DNA of 64,000 nt, taken from Rhizobium mesosinicum (GTDB taxonomy: Bacteria > Pseudomonadota > Alphaproteobacteria > Rhizobiales > Rhizobiaceae). The translations under genes were made by a program, and so were the position numbers. Position 1 is the stretch's first letter. Every line of letters begins with the position of its first letter. Shown here piece by piece: positions 55,162-64,000 of the stretch. The notes under the pieces are model-generated. The model saw only the letters and a list, made by a program, of their open reading frames with translations. It had not been told where the DNA came from and ran no database searches. The stretch is taken from NCBI RefSeq assembly GCF_019511345.1, contig NZ_JAEUAK010000003.1:248001-312000 (forward strand), written 5' to 3'.

Positions 55162-57264
55162 CTAGTCGAGCGGCAGGATCAATGCGTCCCGAGCCGGCAC
55201 CTCGACGCTGTCTGTATCATAGCTGTATTCCACCGGCCAGGCAGGATTTCCCCCTGACAGCTTCCCATCGGCAAGAGTGACGGTCGTCGTCTGCGCCTTG
55301 CGCGTCGGATTGACCAGCCATAGGAAGCTGCCCTTTTCGCCTTTGTGGAGACGGGCGTAGACCGCATCGTTGGAAAGCGCCACATGGCGCGTCCTGCCGC
55401 TCCATTTCACCAGTTCGGCGAAGAACGCGGCATTGGCCCTGCCATTGGTACGGAAGAAGGCAACGGAGGGGTTGGTGCCGATCAGCAGGGTGCGACCCTT
55501 GCCGAAGCGGTTTTCGACGACGGCAAGACGGCCGCCATCGAAAGCACCGCGCCCGGTGCCGCCGGTCAGGCGGTAGGATTGCAGAAGACCGCCGCCATCA
55601 ACGGCTAAATCGTCGAACTTGAAATGGATGCGGTCGCCTATGTCAGGCATGAATTCCACTTCTTCCTCACGGGCGCCGAACACCTCGTCAAGCCCCATAT
55701 TCGGCTGTACCTGGCCGACATGGCCGCGGTCGCCGAAATAGCCGGGGCATGCTTCGGCGATCAGCGTGCCGCCCTTTTCCACCCAAGCCTTCAGACGTGC
55801 CGCCTGCTCGGCGGTGAACATGATCGGGTAGGGGAAATAGAGGAAATCGTAGGTGTCGATATCGTCGATATGCACCCAATCCGGCTGCAAGCCCTGTCCG
55901 AGGAAGGCGCGATAGGCCCCCCACATGGCTTCCGGATAGGGCTTTTCCTTGCGGTCGTAGTTCAGCAGGTAGTCCCATTCCTGCGTTTCGGGGACAACGA
56001 GAATGCCGACTTCACCTCGCACCGGCTTTGCGTCCCAGAGCGTTTTCTGTGCCGGGTCGTTTGCCCATTTCGCCATGGCGCTCTGCATGTCGGAGCGCGG
56101 CGTACGGCTGCCGTCCATGCCATAGGCACCGAAGGCGCCGAAGAGCGGGCCGTCGAGCAGCGGACGCCAGCGCAGGTTCAAGACGCCGCGAGCGCCGCCG
56201 GCAAAGGAGGTCATGCTCCAGATGCGGATATCTTCGGGCTCGGCCACTCGACCGTCTTCCTTGTCGCGGCCGATCACCTGCGGCTGAAGCCAGAGCGGGC
56301 CGCCCTGGCGTTCGGCATGCCAGAACGGTTTGCCGCGGGCAGCAGCGCGGTTGATATCGACGCCGTACCAAGTCTTCCACGGCTCCGTGCCCTTGCGGGC
56401 CTGAATCCAGGTGAAGCCATAAATTTCCACCTTGGAGGCGGCGAGCCAGTCGTCGCAGCCGTTGGCCGCCATGTTGGGGATCGCGCCTGATATGCCGTGG
56501 GCGGCAATGACATTCTTTTGGTCGACGGCACGGATCGTATCGATGCGCCACTGCATCTGGTCATAGAAGTTGTCGCGCTTGAACTGCAGCCAGTCGATGC
56601 ATTCTGGATAAGGCGCCATGTGGACCGGCGGCTCGATATCCTCCCATTCGGCGTAGCTGTAGCGATGCCAGGCCTTGGCGAGCACTTTCAGGCTGCCGTA
56701 TTTCTTCTCCAGCCATTTGCGGAAGGCGGCCTTGGCATAGCTGCTGTAATCGACATCGGCGGAATAGTTGACTTCGTTCCAGACGTCATAGCCATAGATC
56801 GCCGGATGGTCCTTGTAACGCGTGGCGAGTGCCGTCAGGAACTTGCCGGCAGCTTCCTTCACCTCAGGGCAATTCAGCGTCAGTGCACCGGCGCCGCCGC
56901 CATTGTTGGAAAAGCCGCCTGTTGCGGCCGAAACGCCCATATAGGAGCCGAGCTTGGTACCGTCGGCATTGACCTGCAGCGCATCAGCATATTTGCGCAC
57001 CGCCCAATCCGGTACGGCGTGAATGAGCTCGGCAATGACCGTCTTGATGCCGTTCTTGGCGGCGAGATCGAGCTGGCGGTCATACTCCTCCCAGTCGTAG
57101 ACGCCGGGAGCGACTTCGATCGCGCTCCACATGAACCAGTGGCGGAAGATGTTCAGGCCATCTTCGCCGGCCGTCGTGTAGTCGCGTTCCCAATCGTCGC
57201 GCGGCGGATTGGACTTGCGGAAATAGACGGCGCCGAAAGGGAATTGGATATCGTTTCTGAGCAT
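55162..57264 (-). CDS. GH42-type beta-galactosidase, second copy
   Basis: A 700-residue glycosidase with a GH42-like TIM barrel. It begins FPFGAVYFRKSNPPRDDWERDY, and the acid/base motif is YDVW162-N163-E164-VN. A trimerisation-like domain with GEVGILVVPETQEWDYLL follows. It has little close identity with the GH42 protein at 39162 and may act on another beta-linked galactoside or an arabinoside. AGAAGGACA precedes the ATG. There is no signal peptide, so hydrolysis is intracellular. It is the last gene of the right-hand operon. Confidence 0.83.
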   Translation of the reverse strand: MLRNDIQFPFGAVYFRKSNPPRDDWERDYTTAGEDGLNIFRHWFMWSAIEVAPGVYDWEEYDRQLDLAAKNGIKTVIAELIHAVPDWAVRKYADALQVNADGTKLGSYMGVSAATGGFSNNGGGAGALTLNCPEVKEAAGKFLTALATRYKDHPAIYGYDVWNEVNYSADVDYSSYAKAAFRKWLEKKYGSLKVLAKAWHRYSYAEWEDIEPPVHMAPYPECIDWLQFKRDNFYDQMQWRIDTIRAVDQKNVIAAHGISGAIPNMAANGCDDWLAASKVEIYGFTWIQARKGTEPWKTWYGVDINRAAARGKPFWHAERQGGPLWLQPQVIGRDKEDGRVAEPEDIRIWSMTSFAGGARGVLNLRWRPLLDGPLFGAFGAYGMDGSRTPRSDMQSAMAKWANDPAQKTLWDAKPVRGEVGILVVPETQEWDYLLNYDRKEKPYPEAMWGAYRAFLGQGLQPDWVHIDDIDTYDFLYFPYPIMFTAEQAARLKAWVEKGGTLIAEACPGYFGDRGHVGQVQPNMGLDEVFGAREEEVEFMPDIGDRIHFKFDDLAVDGGGLLQSYRLTGGTGRGAFDGGRLAVVENRFGKGRTLLIGTNPSVAFFRTNGRANAAFFAELVKWSGRTRHVALSNDAVYARLHKGEKGSFLWLVNPTRKAQTTTVTLADGKLSGGNPAWPVEYSYDTDSVEVPARDALILPLD

Positions 57265-57372
57265 TGTTCTGTCCTTCTCTGTCGATGTTCGGACATGGCT
57301 TCGCCGTCCGGAGAAAAGGCTCCGGCAGGAGGCAATCGAAGATGTGGTCCGGGTGTTCTAGGTGGTCCTGAT

Positions 57373-58248
57373 CTAGCGCGGCCCTCCGGCGAGGAGCTCA
57401 AGCGTGCGGATAAGGGCGGAATGGTCGCGTTCGCCGTCGCCATTGGCAACAGCGGCATTCATGAGCTGCTGGGTGGCCGCCGTGTTCGGCAACGACAGAT
57501 CGAGCGCGCGGGCGGCGTCAACCGCAAGCGTCAAGTCCTTGCGGTGCAGGCGGATGCGGAAGCCGGGGTCGAAGGTTTCCTTGACCATGCGCTCGCCGTG
57601 CACTTCGAGAATGCGCGAGGCGGCAAAGCCACCCATGAGAGCGGCGCGCACCTTTGCCGGATCGGCGCCGGCTCGTTTGGCAAAGAGCAGGGCTTCGGAG
57701 ACGGCCTCGATGGTGAGACCGACGATGATCTGGTTGGCGACCTTGGCCGTCTGGCCGTCACCGAGGCCGCCGACCAGCGTGATGTTCTTGCCCATCTTTT
57801 CGAAGAGCGGCCGGGCGCGTTCGAAAGCTGCGTCTTTGCCACCGACCATGATTGTCAGCGAGGCAGCCTTGGCGCCAACCTCGCCGCCGGAGACGGGGGC
57901 GTCGAGATAATCGCAGCCAAGCGCTTCGATGCGCTTGGCAAAACCCTTGGTGGCGACGGGAGAAATCGAGCTCATATCGATGACGAGCTTGCCCGAGAAC
58001 AGGCCGGAGGCAACGCCGTCGTCGCCGAAGAGCACGGCCTCAACGTCAGGCGTATCCGGCAGCATCAGGATGATGATGTCGGAGGCTTCCGCGACAGCCC
58101 TGGCGCTGTGAGCGGCCCTGCCACCCTTGGTGACGAGATGCTGCGAGGCTTCCTTTACCCGGCTTAGATGCAGGGTGTGACCGGCATCGATCAGGTGTTC
58201 GGCCATCGGGCGGCCCATGACGCCCAGTCCGATAAATCCGATATTCAT
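57373..58248 (-). CDS. tartronate-semialdehyde-reductase-like 3-hydroxyacid dehydrogenase
   Basis: A 291-residue beta-hydroxyacid dehydrogenase. The NAD(P) motif is GFIGLGVMGRPMA (about residues 4-16), substrate binding DAPVSGGEVGA (about 117-127), and the catalytic lysine K169 in GDGQTAKVANQ. These fit GarR/GlxR enzymes that reduce tartronate semialdehyde to glycerate. The adjacent hydroxypyruvate isomerase gene, 7 bases upstream, supports that role. Other 3-hydroxyacid substrates are possible. Confidence 0.85.
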   Translation of the reverse strand: MNIGFIGLGVMGRPMAEHLIDAGHTLHLSRVKEASQHLVTKGGRAAHSARAVAEASDIIILMLPDTPDVEAVLFGDDGVASGLFSGKLVIDMSSISPVATKGFAKRIEALGCDYLDAPVSGGEVGAKAASLTIMVGGKDAAFERARPLFEKMGKNITLVGGLGDGQTAKVANQIIVGLTIEAVSEALLFAKRAGADPAKVRAALMGGFAASRILEVHGERMVKETFDPGFRIRLHRKDLTLAVDAARALDLSLPNTAATQQLMNAAVANGDGERDHSALIRTLELLAGGPR

Positions 58249-58255
58249 GTCACGC

Positions 58256-59035
58256 TCACTTCCGATAGGGTTTCATCCAGCCAAGCCCATCGCTGGTGCC
58301 GGCCTTGGGTTTGTATTCGCAGCCGACCCAGCCGTCGTAGCCGAGACGGTCGAGTTCGGAGAGGATGAAGCCGTAATTGATCTCACCCGTGCCAGGCTCG
58401 TTGCGGCCGGGATTGTCGGCGATTTGCACATGGGCAATCCTGTCCTTCAACCTCATGAAGGTTGGGATGAGGTCGCCCTGCATGATCTGCATGTGGTAGA
58501 AATCATACTGGATGTAGAGATTGTCGGAGCCGACCTTGTCGAGGATGCGTTCGGCATGGTCGGTCGTCGACAGGAAGAAGCCTGGAATATCGCGCAGATT
58601 GATCGGCTCGATCAGCAGCTTCACGCCGGCATCGGCCGTGCGCTCGGCGGCATATTTCAGGTTCTCTACCAGCACCTTTTCCAGCGTTTCGAGATCGGCA
58701 CCCTTTGGTACGAGCCCGGAGATGACGTTGACTTGCGGGCAGGCAAGCGCCTTGGCGTAATCGAGCGCCAGCGAGATGCCCCTCCGGAACTCTTCAATGC
58801 GATCCGGCAGGCAGGCGATGCCGCGTTCGCCGTTCGCCCAGTCACCCGAGGGCACATTGAAAAGCGCCTGTTTCAGGCCGTTTGCCTGGAGCGTATCGGC
58901 GACCTTTTCCTTCGACTCGGCATAGGGGCCGAGATATTCAAGGGCGCCGAAGCCGTCGTTTGCGGCGGCGGCAAAGCGGTCCAGGAAGGCAAGATCCTGA
59001 TAAAGGAAGGAAAGATTGGCGGAAAATTTCGGCAC
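58256..59035 (-). CDS. hyi: hydroxypyruvate isomerase-like protein
   Basis: A 259-residue TIM-barrel protein matching Hyi in length (E. coli 258). Typical blocks are MPKFSANLSFLYQDLAFLDRF, LFNVPSGDWANGERGIACLPDR, LLIEPINLRDIPGFFLSTTDHA and VGCEYKPKAGTSDGL. Hyi interconverts hydroxypyruvate and tartronate semialdehyde. The start is a GTG at 59035 with GAGGA upstream; an ATG six codons earlier overlaps the ATPase gene's stop. It is followed by the reductase gene after 7 bases. Confidence 0.86.
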   Translation of the reverse strand: MPKFSANLSFLYQDLAFLDRFAAAANDGFGALEYLGPYAESKEKVADTLQANGLKQALFNVPSGDWANGERGIACLPDRIEEFRRGISLALDYAKALACPQVNVISGLVPKGADLETLEKVLVENLKYAAERTADAGVKLLIEPINLRDIPGFFLSTTDHAERILDKVGSDNLYIQYDFYHMQIMQGDLIPTFMRLKDRIAHVQIADNPGRNEPGTGEINYGFILSELDRLGYDGWVGCEYKPKAGTSDGLGWMKPYRK

Positions 59036-59045
59036 TGGAACATCC

Positions 59046-60755
<1,710 letters not shown>

Positions 60756-60765
60756 GGCAACCTCC

Positions 60766-61953
60766 TCAATTGTCATAGGGATCGGCTGCATCGCGCAGGC
60801 CGTCACCGAAGAAGTTGAAGGACAGGACGGCAATGACCACAGCCAAAGACGGCCAGATCAGCAGCCAGGGCGCGGTCGCGACCGTGCGAATATTTTGGGC
60901 GTCCTGCAGCAGCACGCCCCAGCTGACGACGGGTGGCTTAAGGCCAATGCCGAGGAAGGAGAGCGAGGTCTCGGCGACGATCATCGTCGGTACGGCGAGG
61001 GTGACGACGGCGAGGATGTGGCTCGTCAACGAGGGCAAGATATGGCGGAAGATCAGCCGCGCCTCGCTCGAGCCGTCGAGTTTCGCGGCAGTGACGAAAT
61101 CCTCGCTGCGGAGCGCCAGGAAGCGGCCGCGGACCTCGCGGGCAAGACTGGTCCAGCCGAGCAGCGAGACGATGATGGTGATGACGAAGTAGACATTGAC
61201 CGGCGACCAGGTGAGCGGAATTGCTGCTGCGAGCCCGAGCCAGAGCGGGATGGTCGGCATGGCACTGACAACCTCGATGACGCGCTGGATCAGCGTATCC
61301 ACCCAGCCGCCATAGAAGCCGGAGATGGAGCCGAGCACAACGCCGAGCACAAGCGACATGGCGACCCCGACGAGGCCGATCGACATTGAGATGCGGGTTC
61401 CATAAATCAGCCGGGTCAGAACGTCTCGACCGAGGCGGTCGGCGCCGAGCAGATACATCGGATCATTGGGGTTGATCGGGCCGATAAAATGTGTGGTCAT
61501 CGGGATCAGGCCCCAGAGCTGATAGGCGGGGCCCTTGACGAAGAAGCCGATCGGCACGACCTTGGCGTCATCGACGACGAAAGTACGCCGCAGCGCTACC
61601 TTGTCGATTTCCACCTTGTACCCCTTCACATGGAAATTGAATTCCGAGCTGCCATCGGGCTTCTCCACGAAGAAGCTGAAACCCTGCGGCGGCGCATAGG
61701 TATATTGCGGCTTGGAGGTCGCGGGCAGCGATGGCGCGAGGAACTCGGCGAACAGGCCGACGAGGTAGAGGAAAAGAATGATCACGCCGGCAACCATTGC
61801 CACCTTCTGGCGGATCAGCTTGCCGGCAATCAGTCGCCAGGGACCGATGGCTGCAGTCGATATGGTCTTGCCCTGTTTCAGCGGGCTGATCGAAGGGCCG
61901 TCGGCAACTACGTTCAGGAGGCAAGTATGGGTTTCGAATGTTTCGTGTGTCAT
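60766..61953 (-). CDS. Opp/Dpp-type ABC permease (C subunit)
   Basis: A 395-residue permease, longer than usual (about 300). An N-terminal cytoplasmic part and a large loop (about residues 75-170, YTYAPPQGFSFFVEKPDGSSEFNFHVKG region) precede the transport core. The core has GADRLGRDVLTRLIYGTRIS and the EAA loop DFVTAAKLDGSSEARLIFRHILPSL. The loop extension is typical of oligosaccharide-type members. GAGGAGG precedes ATG 61953. Confidence 0.88.
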   Translation of the reverse strand: MTHETFETHTCLLNVVADGPSISPLKQGKTISTAAIGPWRLIAGKLIRQKVAMVAGVIILFLYLVGLFAEFLAPSLPATSKPQYTYAPPQGFSFFVEKPDGSSEFNFHVKGYKVEIDKVALRRTFVVDDAKVVPIGFFVKGPAYQLWGLIPMTTHFIGPINPNDPMYLLGADRLGRDVLTRLIYGTRISMSIGLVGVAMSLVLGVVLGSISGFYGGWVDTLIQRVIEVVSAMPTIPLWLGLAAAIPLTWSPVNVYFVITIIVSLLGWTSLAREVRGRFLALRSEDFVTAAKLDGSSEARLIFRHILPSLTSHILAVVTLAVPTMIVAETSLSFLGIGLKPPVVSWGVLLQDAQNIRTVATAPWLLIWPSLAVVIAVLSFNFFGDGLRDAADPYDN

Positions 61954-61963
61954 CGGCGCCTCC

Positions 61964-62950
61964 TCAATTGAACCGGATGCGCGGGTCGAGCAGCGCGAGC
62001 AGCAGATCCGACAGAAGCATGCCGACGAGGGTGAGCGCGGAGAGGAGCAGGATGAAGCTGCCGGCGAGATACATGTCCTGCGAGACGAGCGCACGGAAAA
62101 GCAGCGGGCCGGCGGTTGGCAGGTTCAGGACGATGGCGGTAATCGTGACACCCGATACGAGATGCGGCAGCACCCAGCCGATCGCCGAAACGAAAGGGTT
62201 GAGCGCAATGCGCACTGGATATTTCATGATCACCTTGTATTCCGGCAGGCCTTTGGCGCGGGCGGTGATGACATAGGGCTTGTGCAGCTCGTCCGTCAGA
62301 TTGGCGCGCAGGATACGGATGAGGGCGGCCGTGCCCGAAGCGCCGATGATGATGATCGGGATCCAGAGATGGGCTAGGAAATCGCCGGCCTTAGCAAGGC
62401 TCCACGGCGCTTCGGCAAATTCGGGGGAGTTGAGACCGCCGACGCTCTGGCCGAGATAACGATAGGCGATGTACATCAGCGTCAGCGCCAGGATGAAGTT
62501 TGGCACCGCCAGGCCGATGAAGCCGAAGAAGGTGAAGACGTGGTCGCCGACCGAATGGCGGCGCACGGCCGAATAGATGCCGATCGGCAGGGCGACGATC
62601 CAGACGAAGAGGAGGCTCAGAAACGAGATGACCAGTGTCGAGCCCATACGCGCCCAGATGAGGTCGGAGACGGGCTGGTTCCATTCAAAGGACCGGCCGA
62701 AATCGCCGCGGCTGACAATGCCCCACATCCATTTGAGGTATTGGATGTAGAAGGGATCGTCGAAGCCGTAGATCTCCTTCAACCGCTCGATCTGCGCGGG
62801 ATCGACGGCCTGGCCGCTGTCGCTCATCGTTGCGATCATCGAGGTCAGGTAGTCACCCGGCGGCAGCTGGATGATCAGGAACGAGATCAACGACATGCCG
62901 AACAGGGTCGGGATCATGTAGAGCACGCGCTTGAAGATGTAGCCAAGCAT
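61964..62950 (-). CDS. Opp/Dpp-type ABC permease (B subunit)
   Basis: A 328-residue permease with six membrane segments. It begins MLGYIFKRVLYMIPTLFGMSLISFLIIQLPPGDY, standard for DppB, and has the EAA loop YVITARAKGLPEYKVIMKYPVRIALNPF. GGAGGAG lies about 10 bases before the ATG. It pairs with the C subunit 10 bases downstream. The binding protein of this importer is not in the window and is expected beyond the right edge. Confidence 0.88.
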   Translation of the reverse strand: MLGYIFKRVLYMIPTLFGMSLISFLIIQLPPGDYLTSMIATMSDSGQAVDPAQIERLKEIYGFDDPFYIQYLKWMWGIVSRGDFGRSFEWNQPVSDLIWARMGSTLVISFLSLLFVWIVALPIGIYSAVRRHSVGDHVFTFFGFIGLAVPNFILALTLMYIAYRYLGQSVGGLNSPEFAEAPWSLAKAGDFLAHLWIPIIIIGASGTAALIRILRANLTDELHKPYVITARAKGLPEYKVIMKYPVRIALNPFVSAIGWVLPHLVSGVTITAIVLNLPTAGPLLFRALVSQDMYLAGSFILLLSALTLVGMLLSDLLLALLDPRIRFN

Positions 62951-63055
62951 GGGAATGTTTCTCCTCCCGTTGACAGCGCCCGATAAGGCGCTTCCTCGGA
63001 TCTCCACCGCCTTCGCCCCCTCCAGGCCGAAAGCGCTCCTCTTTATCTCCTCACC

Positions 63056-64000
63056 TCATTTCCAGGTGAGGTGCAGCACTTCCAGCCGCTCGATATCAGG
63101 CACCTCGACCTGCGCGCGGCCATCCTTGACGCTGAAGGTTGCGGCGCGGTCGGTAACGACGAGCCACGCCTTGGCCAACGACTTGCCCTGAGGAATTTCC
63201 ACTGAAACCGTCTGCGTTGCCAGAGGGTAATTTTCGCGTATCGGCCCCTTCATCATCATCGGGTTGGTGAGGTTGAAGAGGCTGAGCGCAATACCCTCAG
63301 CGTTTTCACGAAGCGCGATGTCTACAACGCCGGGGCCTTCGACTGTCACGCGCGGCGTCTTGCCGAGCGCCCAGCGAACGGCGTTGCTAATTAGCTTGCC
63401 ATGATCGACGGCGAAGACTTCCCAAAAGATTTCGCCGATATTCCAGGGGATATAGACTGTACGGCCGCCCTTGCCGGTTTCGCGGGCGATGACGGCGGCA
63501 CCTTCCGGCGCCTTGCGCGGATAGACTTCTTCCATCGGCAGATCCGGGAAATCGGGCACGTAGAGGAAGGGTGTCGTCGCATTGCCGATGGGATCGGCAT
63601 GGATGAGGCGGGTGCCGCCCATGATACGCTCAGCGCCGTCATAGCCCTGATTGATCGGATGATCGCCCGAGAGCGCCACATAGGTGTTCTTGACGATGCC
63701 GCGCGGGCCGGAGACGAATTTGGCGCCGAGCACACCTGAGAGGCCGAACTCGGCGCGCTTCTTGCCGAATTCGTCACGCAGCGACGTTTCGTAGGACGCG
63801 ATGACGCTGCCGCCGCGCTCCACATAGGCGTGGATCGCCGCGTTCTGCGCATCCGAAAGGCAGGAGGCGTTGGCGAGGATGACAAGCTTGAATCGGTCGA
63901 GGTTTTCCTTGGTCAGAACCTGATCGGAAACAAGCTCGAAGGGCAAGCGGGCTTCGATAAGCGCATGGTAGAAACCGAGATCGTGCTTCTCGGCGCTGTG
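63056..64000 (-). CDS. glycosidase-like protein with beta-galactosidase trimerisation domain, 5' end outside the window
   Basis: The frame is open to base 64000, so at least 314 C-terminal residues are visible and the start is outside the window. The stretch YHALIEARLPFELVSDQVLT...LVILANASCLSDAQNAAIHAYVERGGSVIASYETSL is typical of the trimerisation (glutamine-amidotransferase-like) domain of GH42-related proteins. A beta-sandwich follows. No catalytic domain is seen in this part. It heads the visible operon and lies 105 bases upstream of the DppB-like gene. Function as a glycosidase or polysaccharide-degrading enzyme is inferred. Confidence 0.7.
   Translation of the reverse strand, partial: HSAEKHDLGFYHALIEARLPFELVSDQVLTKENLDRFKLVILANASCLSDAQNAAIHAYVERGGSVIASYETSLRDEFGKKRAEFGLSGVLGAKFVSGPRGIVKNTYVALSGDHPINQGYDGAERIMGGTRLIHADPIGNATTPFLYVPDFPDLPMEEVYPRKAPEGAAVIARETGKGGRTVYIPWNIGEIFWEVFAVDHGKLISNAVRWALGKTPRVTVEGPGVVDIALRENAEGIALSLFNLTNPMMMKGPIRENYPLATQTVSVEIPQGKSLAKAWLVVTDRAATFSVKDGRAQVEVPDIERLEVLHLTWK

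Overview
The window reads as an accessory or symbiotic plasmid segment of an alphaproteobacterium of the Rhizobium/Sinorhizobium group. The support is a high-GC coding pattern, closely packed operons with ATGA overlaps, a hybrid haem-PAS FixL next to FixK, the fixNOQP and fixGHIS clusters, a norEFCBQD cluster with pseudoazurin, and several ROK-regulated sugar ABC transporters. The gene content recalls what I remember of the fix/nor regions on Rhizobium etli and S. meliloti plasmids. The species is not provable from the sequence alone.

Region 1 (1-12.1 kb), denitrification and copper: a polytopic membrane protein cut by the left edge, a DUF2249 protein, hemN, the nitric oxide reductase operon norEFCBQD (minus strand), a small unnamed membrane protein divergent from norE, then a pseudoazurin-YcnI-CopCD operon (minus strand). 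No nitrite or N2O reductase gene is present; nirK could lie beyond the left edge.

Region 2 (12.3-33.4 kb), microaerobic respiration: hybrid fixL and fixK (minus), diverging from fixNOQP and fixGHIS (cbb3 oxidase and its assembly), an OmpR-type response regulator, cycHJKL (ccmIEFH) plus a CBS-BON protein, a converging ccmCDG operon without ccmAB, and a half-size ABC exporter. Ten FNR/FixK-type boxes (TTG-N8-CAA) lie before these transcription units, so regions 1 and 2 look like one low-oxygen/NO regulon. A GTTACA-N4-GTTACA K-box before fixK suggests a FixL to FxkR-like regulator to FixK cascade.

Region 3 (33.5-41.3 kb), first sugar cluster: a divergent ROK repressor, a Tat-exported sugar-binding protein, two permeases, an ATPase and a GH42 beta-galactosidase. 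Region 4 (41.5-45.0 kb): a vapBC toxin-antitoxin pair and a lysA/lysR pair that closely resembles the divergent enterobacterial pair; lysA begins inside a 21-bp perfect inverted repeat. Region 5 (45.1-53.9 kb), second sugar cluster: binding protein, two permeases, ROK regulator, TIM-barrel isomerase and ATPase, with a divergent Gfo/Idh/MocA oxidoreductase and a third ROK regulator. Region 6 (54.2-54.9 kb): an avidin-like protein and a SnoaL-like protein. Region 7 (55.2-64 kb): an oligosaccharide-type operon on the minus strand with a glycosidase-like protein cut by the right edge, Opp-type permeases and fused ATPase, hydroxypyruvate isomerase, tartronate-semialdehyde-reductase-like dehydrogenase and a second GH42 enzyme.

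All calls come from reading the sequence and recalled family features; no database search was run.
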